Assembly: GCA_035048485.1 (NCBI GenBank)
Contig: CM068582.1
Coordinates: 36,971,596-37,035,595 of the forward strand
Length of the DNA: 64,000 bases
Origin: Pteria penguin
Taxonomy: Eukaryota > Mollusca > Bivalvia > Pterioida > Pteriidae
Direction: 5' to 3'
This document shows positions 1 through 12,735 of this stretch, in pieces; the stretch's first letter is position 1; every line of letters begins with the position of its first letter. The notes beneath the pieces were generated by a model that worked only from the letters and a program-made list of their open reading frames with translations, had not been told where the DNA came from and did no database searches. A program made the translations under genes and the position numbers.

Positions 1-826
1 CATTAAGGTCAGTGACCTTGTGACCTTAAACGTGACCTTCATACTAAAATACAACAATTTTTGCCAATGCATGCTATGTCAATCTAGTCCCACCTACTTG
101 CTTTTGAAAATTTTCTAAACACTGAAGTGTGATAATCAGATACTAATTCTCGACCAAACGGGTACCACACACGACAAAATCAATCACTGAAGAGTTTTAT
201 CCTGGCTGTGTCTGATTCGAGCTAACTTCATGAAAAACTGTATAGTCGCATGACATATCACAAGGTAGAGTTTATTTTTTCTTTACTAACAATTTTTGGC
301 ATATGACCATATTACTCGATTAGCATCCATTTTACCACCTGTCAGTGTTAAATTAGTCTTAGATTTATAAATAACAAAATTTTGGCACGATGATCAATGA
401 TCAGTTGTACAGACTGACCAATGGTCAGTTGTCACATTTTGATCTTTATAAACAGTTCATTGTGTGAAAAGATAACGCAAAAAGTTTTTATTTCAAAATT
501 TTACTGGACTGACCAGTGGTCACTCATTACACATTTACCATAAAAATGTAACCCCTTTCATCTCAAGAAACCGAATGTGTGACCCTTACACCAAAATTTT
601 AACTTAAAATCTTCATTCCAAAATTCTTTCCGTATTCCATTCCATAAACCCATTCCATTCTACTGTTCCATTCCACGATTCCATTCCATTCCATTCCATT
701 CCATATTTTACACGGTGCCTCGAACTTTGACCTGACAGAGGTAAAAGTTTACAGAGTGAGTGTCATCGTGGTCCTAAGCCCCCATCGGCTTCCGATGAAA
801 TTTATAAATATTAAATCGAATTTCAG
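1..826. other. No gene recognised; short (ATTCC)n tract
   Basis: No open frame with splice signals or recognisable motif was found. A simple ATTCC-type pentamer tract lies at about 640-705. The first 45 bases repeat short GTGACCTT-like words, and palindromic words built on TGACCANTGGTCA occur near 385-530. These look like ordinary non-coding repeat sequence. Confidence 0.4.
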
Positions 827-913
827 ATGGAGATACTGTGCAGACCATTCTCTGGTACTATCATGCAGAAGGGGATGTCAAGGAATCTGGAATCCATCCA
901 TCCCCTGGATATA
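827..913 (+). CDS. Possible internal exon of an unidentified gene
   Basis: An acceptor (TTTCAG at 821-826) is followed by an open frame that enters with two bases and reads a composition typical of real protein (start GDTVQTILWYYHAEGD, later ESGIHPSPGY). It can end at a GTAAAA donor at 914. The frame stays open past this donor to a TGA near 1015. No partner exon is visible on either side within the window and no family is recognised. The call rests only on splice-like signals and composition, so it is weak. Confidence 0.2.
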
Positions 914-2268
914 GTAAAATATTAGTTAAAAAAACCGAACAGACAGGACTCCCCCCGATCTATCGATCCGGGGGCATAAAAAGTCATATTCCCCATTTTT
1001 TCCATATAATCTACTGAAAATTATAGGCACCACTCCAACCCCCACCCCTTGCTGGACTGGACCTCCCTGGAAAAAAAAATCTGCATCTGCCCATGAATAT
1101 GAAATTGCTTCTCAACAAGCCGTATTTATGAAAATCAACGTCTGGCGCCAACAAAGTATATAGCCGTATTAAGGCAAACTTGACAAAAGGAATGACATAC
1201 AGAATGAATGGCAGTAATCAGACGCACAAACCAAAACGCTGTGGGTATATGTATTTGAGAGCTATAATGGATGTTACAGATATTTCACATGATATTGATG
1301 AATTATGATTCGCCAGAAGTTATGACTTTATGCTGAAAATCTGCAAATCCCATTACCCTGGTATGCAATGCAACTACCATAATCCATCACCGGATGGTTT
1401 GGTATTAGGAACAATCGATCAAGCTAACATTATCTTTGTGTCTTGACCAGCCTAAGAATATCAATTAAAGAAAACAATACCTCCACAGAAAGAAACAGCA
1501 TTCCAACATCCGACGAAAGTATCTCACAAATGTCTCCCAGAGATAAAAAAGAATCAGTAAAATAGACTTTTGTTCGAAAATAAACACAGTTAAAATGCAC
1601 ACATATTAACCCCTCCTCTTTTATTATCGGTAAAGCTGCCAGCACAATGGTCACTACGCGGGATTTGGTGGAATAATTAAGTTAACTAGAGAGAAGACGG
1701 AGTGAAAGAATGTCCGTCAATAATTGATCTCTGACCAGGAGCATACCGTACATAGTTCCGCGCTTACTCGACAGTATGACATGTGACTGGAGAATACTCC
1801 CTCCCTAATCAATGTTTTAATGTGTTTGCGTGTGGGAAAGGGTGTGTGTAGGGTGGTAGTGATGATGGGATGGTGAAATGATGAAAAAATATACATGGAT
1901 AAAGAAAAAAAAAGAAGAAAAGAAAAGATAACCCACACATCCTCTCATATTACAATGATTTAAGCCGGGTTTCCAAGAAGCGGAAAAAGGACACGTTTTG
2001 GATGCGTTATTATTCGGCGCTGAACACGCGCAAAATAAATATAATCCGCTTCATTCTTTTCTAATGTTGCTGTTTCCATATACACGTTTTTCGGCTCTGA
2101 CATTATAAGCGCGAAAAAATCCACTCACTGAGCATACTTTTTTTCTTTTCTTTCGCTGAAAATAACGTTATAATTGCAATTGTGACGTAGTTAACCCAAA
2201 ATTATAATCGAACACATGTTACAAAAAGGCGAACACGAAGTTTTGTCCAGTTCAAGATCTTTCACAAG
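914..2268. other. Non-coding, nothing recognised
   Basis: Both strands were read. Only short AT-rich frames without splice context or motifs are present. A pyrimidine/purine-skewed stretch lies at about 1800-1930. Confidence 0.4.
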
Positions 2269-2288
2269 ATGGTAGAACACACCATGCT

Positions 2289-3440
2289 TCTTCCTTCTTC
2301 TGATAATGTTGTGGAACCATTAACAGATTATTACTACCTCAGAGGTACGGAACCATCATCAGATCATTACTACGTTAGAGGTACGGAACCTTCATCAGAT
2401 CATTACGACGTTAGAGGTACGGAACCATCATCAGATCATTACTACGTCAGAGGTACGGAACCATCATCAGATTATCATTACGTCAGAGGCATGGAACCAT
2501 TATCAGATGATTACTACGTCAAAGGTACAGAACCATAATCAGATCATTACTACGTCAGAGGTACAGAACTATCATCAGATTATTACAACCTCAGAGGGAA
2601 GGAACCATTAACAGATTATTACTACGTCAGAGGTACAGAACCATAATCGGATCATTACTACGTCAGAGGTACAGAACCATCATCAGGTTATTTATGCGCT
2701 TCAATATCGCTGCGTTAGGCATGAGTATAATGAACTATCATCAGATCATCAGTTCGTTAGAGGATGAAAAACTATCATCATATGATCACTACGTTAGGAG
2801 ATGATAAACTATCATCAGATCATTACAACGTTAAGCGATGAGGAACTATCGCCATCACTACGTTAGAGGATGAGGGATTATCATCAGATCATCACTACGT
2901 TAGAGGATGAGGGATTATCATCAGGTCATCACTACGTTAGGGGATGAGGAACTATCACCAGATCATCACTACGTTAGGGGATGAGGAACTATCACCAGAT
3001 CATCACTATGTTAGGGGATGAAGAACTATCATCAGATCATCACTACGTTAGGGGTTGAGGAACTATCACCAGATCATCACTACGTTGGGGATGAGGAACT
3101 ATCATCGGATCATCACAACGTTAGGGGATGAGGAACTATCATCAGATGATCACTACGTTAGGGGTTGAGGAACTATCACCAGATCATCACTACGTTAGGG
3201 GATGAAGAACTATCACCAGATCATTAATACGTTAGAGGATGAGGAACTATCATCAGATCATCACAACGTCAGTGGATAAAGAACAATCGCCAGATCATCA
3301 CTGTGTTAGGTGATGAGGAACTATTATCTGATGATCACTACGTTAGGGGATGAGGAATAATGCCAGATCATCACAATGTCAGGGGATAAGGAACTATCAT
3401 CAAATTATCACAATATCAGTGATAAGATAATCAGATTATC
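2289..3440. repeat. Minisatellite, 36-38 bp units, two subfamilies
   Basis: The first part (to about 2690) has units of about 36 bp built on ACGTCAGAGGTACGGAACCA. The second part has units of about 38 bp built on GGGGATGAGGAACTATCA followed by an ATCACTACGTTA word. The 36-bp part is open from an ATG at 2269 for 89 codons with a 12-residue repeat (GTEPSSDHYYVR). The frame is a by-product of a unit divisible by three and stops while the array continues, so it is not called as a gene. Confidence 0.85.
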
Positions 3441-3559
3441 GGTATACAATTATCGTTAACATCTAAATATTAATAAAGAGAAATACCGTTTCACATCTGA
3501 CATGTTTTAATTCTGAGTCGTCTTGTGTTTAGTAGATATATATGTCGCTACCAGCCAAG

Positions 3560-3890
3560 AGACAGCCGATGTGACTCAGTGGATGAAGTGTTAATCTCGT
3601 CACTGAGAGGTTCTGGGTTCGACTCCCGGCATGGACATGCCGGTTTCCTGTCTTTCGCATGGGACAGTAAAAACCGAGCTCCCGTATCACAGTAGGCGTG
3701 GTACGTAAAGATCCCTCACTGCTACGGGTGGGTCCGTTGCAAGGGTATAAATTTGTATGCAAGGCATCAGGCAAATGTCTTCTCTATATATATGTACGTT
3801 AAATAATCGTAAACACAATTATCCATCCATCCATCCATCAATCAATCAATCAATCAACCAACCAACCAATCAATCAATCAATTAATTAAC
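3560..3890 (+). mobile_element. tRNA-derived SINE with (ATCC/ATCA)n tail
   Basis: The head carries tRNA-like box A and box B words (GTGACTCAGTGG and GGTTCGACTCCC). The body includes the CCTGTCTTTCG word, and the conserved 3' part reads AAATTTGTATGCAAGGCATC. A simple ATCC/ATCA tail follows. The same body recurs at least six more times in the window in both orientations. Confidence 0.85.
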
Positions 3891-4579
3891 ACAAGCGACA
3901 TCAAGATGTGAGATATGATTGGTTTATAACAGAAACCACGTCATACCCAAACTAACGTGCGTAAACTGCATAAGCTTAGAGCGTAGCCATGGCATTCCAT
4001 CAATGTTTCAAGTAAAACAGCGAACGTATAAATGTTTATAACTAGATCAGACACTGCTTATACCTAGACCAATTATCTGAAGTATCCGAAGGTTTGGATT
4101 GAAAGTGGAATTTTCTCTACCACTTGAATCAAAAAGGTTTCCCACATGAACGCCACATTACTAAGTTATCAAAATTTCTTTGAGGGTGGATCGGACGGAC
4201 AGCGAATTTTATGAACGCGTTAGTAGGAGATAATATATCATTGAGTTACTACTTACTGCTAGGCCATCTTGTGAAACTTGTTACATGGGTTGCCGTCATA
4301 TCTGATAAAAAGTCTTGTGTCCATTACTATCGCCCAGACAACAATACGTAGACATAGGCGACCGATTGAAATCAGATTACGTAATTGGTCAAGAATCAAT
4401 GGGATAGCCCAAAGGCATCCTACACCCACGATAGATGCATTTCGGTTCAACCAATCAGAACAAAGGGATTGCCAGTTGAATGGTCCATTTGAAAACACTA
4501 AACGACATTGTTAGTCTGTTAACAAGAGCGGTGCATGTAGATTTAACATTATTTTAAGTCACGTTACTAAAACAAAAAC

Positions 4580-4628
4580 CAAAAAAAAAAAAAAAAAATA
4601 AATAAATAAAATAAAATAAATAAATAAG

Positions 4629-4679
<51 letters not shown>

Positions 4680-4735
4680 TAATAAAATAATAATAATAAT
4701 AATAATAGTAATAATAAATAAATAAATAAATAAAA
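4580..4735. repeat. Simple (ATA)n / (AAAT)n tract
   Basis: An A-run passes into long ATA trinucleotide and AAAT tetranucleotide repeats. The poly-Leu/Tyr frame on the other strand is a repeat artefact. Confidence 0.95.
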
Positions 4736-5370
4736 TGAAAAATGGGTTCGCTCGCCATTTGTGCTCAGTGAGTAAATATTACCATTTTATAAGTAAAATG
4801 TCTTCTTTACATGTATGATATCTAGGTATTCTTAATGTTATCATTATCATAAATCATATAATAAAGAAAATGCTTCCTTAGCACGAAGAAGTAAATTACG
4901 GAAATTGCCGGGTTGTAACGATTGAAAGAAGAGTGAGCTGACGTCACGAATTCATATCACGTATACAGAGGTACATGCAATATGAGTCGAACTGACGTGC
5001 AGACACAGAATGTTTATGGCAAGGTCAATGGCGCTTAAAACCCGTTTGAGGTAGCTTTGTAAGTTACGGTTGATACCCGATTTTTGGCACCTGTGTTTGT
5101 AGAGTAGGGTTCAATGAGATTTAGATGGTAGGCGTCCATCAGTAAGGAATACTTGACTTTAGGGGAAGTTCATACGATTGTTTGCTTTATTTTGAAGTTC
5201 AAATTCTTTCCTACCGTGACTCACTGGGATAAAATAGAAACTGTTTCCAAATGTGTTGACACTTCAATCCGTAGCACGTCAACGCGCCAGCAGGAGATGA
5301 ACACATAGCACTTACTGACTAAATAAATTATTTGAGGAAAAACGATAAGAAGTCCTCCGAAAGGAGGTGT

Positions 5371-5374
5371 GAAA

Positions 5375-5409
<35 letters not shown>

Positions 5410-5410
5410 C
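5371..5410. repeat. (AAAT)n microsatellite
   Basis: About nine consecutive AAAT units. Just downstream, at 5439-5470, is a TTCGGCCACTTGGCC word with a following TCAAGTGA. It resembles the head of the palindrome at 6.4 kb and hints at fragments of one mobile-element family. Confidence 0.9.
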
Positions 5411-6019
5411 AAGAAACAATCGATGTCCTTAAATTTTCGGCCACTTGGCCTTTATCAAGTGACGGCATTTTTTATTTCAAATTGATTAAGTCCAAGTGGT
5501 CGAACATTTATTCATTAATTCATCTGGGAATAGATTTTGTATCTGTATTGCTTCACACCTTCAGTATTTTTAATTTCTTGTTTTGTTGCAATCTGCTCTA
5601 AAGCTGAATATGTGATGTGTAACATTATTGAGGTATATTTCTATACATTTCGTACGTCAACAACAATGTTTAACCAAATACTATCTATCGTCAAGTCCGC
5701 TTTATTTGAACAATTTATTCTAACAGTCCGGAAATTTTTCCGTATCGAGATTTATTCTAAACAACCTCAACTTGACACTGATAAAGTAAATTCCTATTCC
5801 CTATTAAAGGAGAAAATAAACTAATCCTAAGATAGGGAGGGACACCCACAAAATTATCGAGGATACCCCTTTAACGGAGAAGCAAATATCACAAGCAATC
5901 ATATATGTCCCTTCAACAGAAAATAATATGTAGCGAGAAAATCATCAAAGAAAATTCACAAATAACAGATGGCAGTATGAAGCAATTCACCAAAATACAT
6001 TGAAAACAGTACATGAAGA

Positions 6020-6144
6020 TATTAATCTAGACCTCTTCTAAAGAGGACGTGAGGACGTTGTCTTTGCTCTAGATCATACACAACTACCAAGAATTCCTCC
6101 ATAAGAGGACATTTTCCTAGCTCTAGAACACACACACACACACC

Positions 6145-6178
<34 letters not shown>

Positions 6179-6320
6179 ACTACAAAGAATTCCTCTCTAG
6201 GAGAACGTTATCTTAGCTCTAGAACACACACACCTACTAAGAATTCCTCTCTAAGAGGACGTTACCCTAGGTATAAAACACACATACACAGCTACCAAGA
6301 ATTCCTCTCTAGGGGAGGGG
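6020..6320. repeat. Short minisatellite (about 60-bp units) with CA runs
   Basis: Four degenerate units contain AAGAATTCCTC, AGAGGACGTT and CTAGCTCTAGAACACACA. The second unit carries an expanded (CA)n tract at 6128-6178. Confidence 0.75.
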
Positions 6321-6403
6321 GTGTTGGAACCCGGTCCTTCGTCAAAGAAACCTCTACGGAGAAGACAATGCTTCCTTTATTGTAATTCAAAACTAAAAGT
6401 ATT

Positions 6404-6660
6404 AAAACAAAGAACAATTAACTCAGTATTCATAATATTTCGGTCCCCTGACCTTCTTCTAGTGAATTTTATTGGTACTGGTGGCTTAAGCTATGTAATG
6501 TCCATCATATTTCATAACCGATATATGAAAATTTTTCATATATCGGTTATGAAATATGATGGATATTACATAGCTTAAGCCACCAATACCAATAAAATTC
6601 AGTAGAAGAAGGTCAGTAGACCGAAATATTGTGAATACTGAGTTAATTGTTCTTTGTTTT
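6404..6660. repeat. Long near-perfect palindrome (foldback element)
   Basis: Bases 6404-6530 are almost exactly the reverse complement of 6534-6660, centred at about 6532. Both outer ends contain AACAAAGAACAATTAACTCA in opposite orientation. The arms are about 127 bp with only a handful of mismatches and essentially no loop. The arms contain a TTTCGGTC word followed by GACCTTCTTCTAGTGA, a type of motif seen in dispersed foldback elements. No coding capacity is convincing. Confidence 0.88.
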
Positions 6661-9424
6661 ATGACACTTCCGTTCGGAGGACTATTAAGATGTTTGATTA
6701 AAGTATTAATGTTTTCTGTGATCCAATTCGGTTTGATGATTTAAATATGTAAAGTACTGAGTGTGTATTTGCGAGACTAAGATAAAACAAAATATCAAGG
6801 ACGTTGAAAATTCCTGCGAATACACTTGTAAACGACACAATTCCTACAAACTTGCCAAATACATGTATATTAAGAAAACACCATGTGCGTAGAAAATATT
6901 TTGCTTGTATTACTCATAAGTAAGATTACAGGTATACTTTGGCACTTTAACGTCATCTACCCCATCCTTTCAATGTGCATAAAACGACTGTAAAACGGCC
7001 TTCAGATGCGGTTCGTTTTATTTGTAACAAAACAATCCGTAAACATCAATCATAAACTGTATAGCAAAGGAATATTAAGACATCTTTCATAATAGGGCTA
7101 AGACGTTTGGCAGTAAATCCTCCATTAGAATAAAACTTAGATGGATGCCGAATGTTTGATTTAATCTTAATTGTAAGATCAAGATGACCTCCGATGACAC
7201 TGATAAATCATGCATTGTCTCGCGCACTTCTTTGTAGTCATGTGTATGGATGTAGAGGGGATCGATATCTTTGGATTGGACGAAGAAGGCGTTTTACAAA
7301 ACGGGACGATGCATCTTTTCATGCTACTTTTAAAAAAATGTCTACAAGATACAAGAATACTTTATGTCCAATTTAGGGTCCTTTCAGGCTTACGATGCAA
7401 TAATTACCATTAACAATAGCAAACATGAAGACATGAACAATACATGCACATACCCATAACAAAATATGTAACTAAAGGTAATGAATCATTGATGACCACA
7501 TTCCGAGATGTAGGAAAAAAGTCATAAGTCAGAAACAATTCTCGAAATTTCAATTAAAACAATTTTCCTCTTAACATAACGAAAGAAACCACACCAATAT
7601 TAAATTATCTCAAAGCCTGGAAGAAATGAAGGACGAAATAGCTATTACATGAACGAAGCTTATACCGTATTCCCTGTCCGAGGTATCAAGTCCTGAAATA
7701 CTGGGTATTTATGTTGCTATGATTGTATGATTTCTAGTTATATATTGGTATATAAATCAAAAATGTCAGACCAATGGAATATTTAACGAAACGGAATCAT
7801 TTCAGCTTTCAATTCAGTACCTTTTCCGATACTGTTGCATGTAATCATGTATCAGAGGAACAGGTTACGGTGTCTTTGATTTATTTTCATACAAGATTTG
7901 ACTTAATAACACCTTCATGGGTATTACGTCAATGGACGAGGTGCCAACACTTATGGTTGAGGCCCAGAGACTGGTTGGCTGTATGGGTTATTTACTGCAC
8001 TATTAGCATTGTTTTGTATTACATCAGATCGAGGAATCTACCGATATCCAGCAGTATTATTTAGCATGTTTTTGTCCCTTCTAGCAGTTACATGTATTAC
8101 CAACTAACTTTCAATCATGGTCTGTAATTAAGATATGTTTCACTTTTATTTGACAAAAGCTGGAAAAGAACACTGTCAACTATTATATTTTGTCATGTGA
8201 TCACTTTTGATCAGAAAAATCAAAAGTTATCAAATAACATATTATTAGCGATAAGTCCAAGGAAGTATTGTCAATATGATATTTTCTTTTGATGAAACTT
8301 GCTCACGAAATGGATGCAAAAGATACAAAAAAAATTGTAAATGTATCATTAAAACTTTAAAACAGATTAAAAAAGATATTTACTTGAAAATGTAATCAAT
8401 TGCTTACAATTTTAACAAATTTTGCACATGTATGTCAATATGACGTGAGCATTGCAATTATACTTTGAAGTAAATAATTTCAGAGCACATGCCTGATATC
8501 ACAGTATACCTTCTAAATACATCAATTATTTACAGAAGAAGGTTATTAATACACATTAATTATTTTAACTATTTAATGTCGAATGGAGTAATATTTCGCA
8601 AACATGACCCCAGCAACAGTTGAAACGAAAGAAAATGCAACTTACTGCAACGTAAGCGAAAAGAATGATTAGCTAAATCAGCGATGTAATATGCCAAGGA
8701 AATTCGAACCAAAATCTATTTTCACATACATAACCTTCTTTGTACAGAACATGACGAAGGATTTTAAATTCGGGCAGCTGCAATTTCTATTTAGGGCACA
8801 CGGTATAGATCCTTTACATGCAATTACATGTAATTATATTCGTAAGTTTGGTGTAATTTTTAGTGATTACGTTGGAAAAATGGTTGCAATTACTTGTATT
8901 TGTCACGAAACTTTTATCAAATACATTCGGACATCGAACACTTAATGTTAGTCACTACCTGTAACTCACCTTGGTATGCAGTAAGTTGAACATTATATTT
9001 TTTAAACTGCTGTAAGTGACCGTAAGATACCTACCAGTGACAGTGTGTTAGATCAAATGAATGTTATATTTAGGTCAAGTCTCAAGTGTGGTCAGAATGT
9101 CAGATAAATCACATATAAGAATGAAATTGCATCAGCATATCTGAGTAAACCGTAATGTCGACTTTGACAAACCGAAAAGTGAATAAATGAAAATCCTGAT
9201 AATATACATCTATAAATAAAAAAAAAATTGAAATCTAATTAGAACTGGTGCCACACAAGGCTCTTCACTCCCTCTGATGTTTAATACAATAGGGTATACC
9301 TTAAAAGGTAAAATTCATAACAATTCATCACAACAATGTTTACGGTAAATGTAAACGTGTTTGTCATTTGTTCATATCATTTGTATAAATAATATTTTTT
9401 ACTGGATGATTTACTCTTGATCAA
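6661..9424. other. No gene recognised
   Basis: AT-rich sequence with several frames of 60-96 codons, none with motifs or paired splice sites that could be extended. A 24-codon ATG frame at about 7935-8009 and the overlapping longer frame were examined and not accepted. Confidence 0.35.
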
Positions 9425-10150
9425 CACTCTACAATGTCGTATAACAAGGCTGGTCAAGACTGCAATCTCATACAATAAGCCAATCAACACTACAATCTCA
9501 TACAATAAGCTGATCAACACTACAATCTCATACAATAAGCTGATCAACACTTTAATCTCATAAAATAAGCTGATCAACACTTTAATCTCATACAATAGGC
9601 TGGCCAAGACTCTCATACAATCTCCTGCAATAAACTGGAAAACACTCTCTTACAATCTCATACAATAAGCTGGCAAACACTCTCATACAATCTCCTGCAA
9701 TAAACTGGTATTAAACACTCTTCTAAAATCTCTTACATTATGCTGGTTGACACTTTACTACAAGCTCCTGCAATAAACTGACAAACACTCTCCTACAATC
9801 TCATACAATAAGCTGGCGAACACTCTCCTACAATCTCATACAATAAGCTGGCGAACACTCTCCTACAATCTCATACAATGAGATGGTCAGCACTCTTCTA
9901 CAATCTCCTGCAGTAAACTGGCAAACACTCTCCTACAATCTCTTACAATGAGCTGGTCAGCACTATTCTACAATCTCTTACAATAAGCTGGTAAACACTG
10001 TACAATATCATATAATAAGCTAGTAAACACTCAACGGCCTTATACAATAAGCTGATCAACTTCCTACAATCTCATATGGTGGTCAGCATTCGACCATCTC
10101 AGTTTCATACAACAAGCTTGTCAACTCTCTACAGTGTCGCACAATAAGCT
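9425..10150. repeat. Minisatellite, about 30-36 bp units
   Basis: Degenerate units consist of ACACTCTCCTACAATCTC followed by a CAATAAGCTGG word, about 20 copies with variable length. The minus-strand frame with an ISLLYEI repeat comes only from the array. Confidence 0.85.
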
Positions 10151-10212
10151 GCTCGTTACATTGATTTATGACCTAAGACAGTGAAAAAAGGTACTTTTAC
10201 CTTCCAATGTCT

Positions 10213-10301
10213 AGCGTGACACCGCATCTCGGGTTGTATTGTCTCGTCTGAAAGAGATGACATCAGAGGAGCTCGAACCCTGAACCTCTTGTTCATGATC
10301 C
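10213..10301 (-). mobile_element. SINE fragment (head and body)
   Basis: On the minus strand the order is a GGTTCAGGGTTCGAGCTCC-like box B, a body with CTTTCAGACGAGACA, and a GTGTCACGCT-like word. This matches the SINE family seen at 3.56 and 42.7 kb. The 3' half is missing. Confidence 0.55.
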
Positions 10302-12598
10302 ATATTTAGGGATCTCTTTGCTTCATAGAAGCTATACTCTGAGATGAATATTTCTGGCACTGATTTTCTATGTGTAAATCATGGCATTTTCCATCCTTTT
10401 TTCATATTTGCAGTTTGAAGATATTCTCTCTGCAATTTCTGGATGGGTTTAATGTTACCAATAGCAACCGATGGACAATAGATAAGAATTGAGGTGATAT
10501 TCTAATACAGTTGATTCCCCTCTATGAAGGCTTATTCGACAAATCGTATAATGCCCTATTTTTTCCTATTCAGCTTGACGACTTTTACTAAAACCATTGT
10601 AACAAAATATCATATCGCTGTTGAGAAACGGGGGGATAATCTCCTTTACACAATTCGCGATATTGAAAAATGATTGTAAATTCAATGGGAAACGTAAGAA
10701 GGACGACTTTCACAAGGTGTTTACAATATGTCTAAGTTTAGAAATTCTCTGGTTGAGTTGTTGTCCTCTACCCACAACGTGGCTGTATATGAATGGACAA
10801 TTGTCTTCGGGTTACCGCTTTTTCCATCGTACTGGTTTATCATCTATGGGAAGTATACGTATGTTAAATATATCCTTATGTTTGCCATTTTTGACAAATT
10901 TAAGATTAATGAAAATGAATTGTTACAGCGATCCCGAGAAAAGGATCAAAGAAACTTAAACTTGGACTGATCGTGTACTTTTGAGAAGATGACATTTTGG
11001 GAACATTTCGAAGTCTTCTATGTAAATGTTAGGATGTGATTTATATTTAAAGGATAACTGATCATGAATGTTACTGGATAAAATGTAATAAAATTTTGAT
11101 ATCACAATGTGGGGAGGGAAAGACAAGGAAAATACTTATAGATTTTAATAAGGAAATAGTTTAATTGAATATCACGGAATAAAATGAAATAAAATGCCAC
11201 AATAAATGGAGGTCAGTACAAAGTAAATGGATTCTAGTAAAGAAAAATGCTGGAGGAAGTGGCTGCTGTTTTACGGATAGACATTCCTATGTGAACGCCT
11301 TGTGTGGGTTAATATGTTTAAATTTCTATGAAAAATATCTCAGGGTTCCTTTCAGCCTCAGTAGAGTAGAAAAAAGAAAAAAGTTCTTGAAAACTTTTCG
11401 TGATTTTACGATAAGAATTCATACTTTTACACAAATACACTATATTTGGTAGATAGGATTTACAGGCTAATTGTAACCCAACCTCCCACTTTTGAAAATG
11501 CAGGTGGAAGGGACCGGAAATAGGGGTGCCTTCCCTCGCCGACCCTTGTGCACGCCCATAATCACAAGTATTCTAGGCTTGGGGTTAATAATAAACAAGC
11601 AAAGTCCTAATGTTATGTGTGGATCTGATATATCCCATCTGAACTGGTGAAGAGGAAAGGGGGGGGGGGTTGTCGTAACGACTTGCGGTGCTGACGATTT
11701 GATAATACCCGGGTTGCGTTAATGTACTTTTGAAAGATGTAACCTCCATAATGCCAGTTTCAAAGAACAATCAGAAATCGAATCAATCTTTCTTTACATA
11801 CATAGACCCATGTGATGCAATGCTAAATCTATAAACCATCAGGAGAAGGGCCTCATCTTCACGGCTACAATTTAAAATCGCATAACAGGTAAATATTGAT
11901 CGGAACTGTAGGAGATAATTGAAATGTTGAATTTCCCTGGCTTCATAATGAAGTAAATATTGATTAGCTCTTATCTCCAGCTGACGGTCTTATATTAATA
12001 TTATATAACAGGGACTTCTACATATGTTGCATTGTCATGATACGGTTTTATATACCGTCAACTAGACACTGACCTAATTACTGAGGAAATAGATAAATAA
12101 AATGTTATGTTCGTTTGAGACCAGTTCCTCAAAGTGTACGTTTTTATTATCAAAACATTTTCCGCAAAATCAGCCTGGACAGACAAATCTATTGTTCATT
12201 CGTGGTCTTTTGACCGCTTCCCTGTTCTGTTTCCAAGTAATTGATGTCCTGACTTTGCAGTTAAAGTTTACCATTTACTTCCCCCTTTTTATGGGACAGT
12301 AAGAACGGAGATACCGTGTCTTGGTATACGGTTGCACCTAAAATAATTCTCTCTTCTTCAGATGGTTTTGCTATGGTAAAGATCCACACAGAGACTGGTT
12401 TTCTATTTTCATAACATGAAGTTCACGGACACATCCTCCCAGGCTTCTATGGGTCTATGGGTCTATGAGTGTATGAAAATTCACCTTTCTTAATACATGT
12501 AATTCTTTTGAAATAAGTATTCATCCATCTTTGCAATTTAAATAGGCTCTATAAAATTGCATATAAAAAAGTGATATCTTAGAAACTTGTGTTCATTT
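10302..12598. other. No gene recognised
   Basis: Frames of up to 112 codons occur at about 10.6-11.0 kb and 12.1-12.3 kb but show no motif and no supported splice partners. A short word resembling the SINE body (GGGACAGTAAGAACGGAG) lies at 12294-12311 and may be a SINE remnant. Confidence 0.35.
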
Positions 12599-12599
12599 A

Positions 12600-12679
<80 letters not shown>

Positions 12680-12735
12680 GAAGATGATGATGATGATGAT
12701 AATGATGCTGATGATAATGATGATGATGATGATGT
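12599..12735. repeat. (ATG)n trinucleotide microsatellite
   Basis: More than 40 near-perfect ATG units. The poly-Ile frame on the minus strand is an artefact of it. Confidence 0.97.

Noticed and set aside
2269..2538. ATG frame of 89 codons with GTEPSSDHYYVR repeats
   Set aside because: The frame lies in the 36-bp minisatellite and ends in mid-array. No splice or start evidence beyond the ATG.
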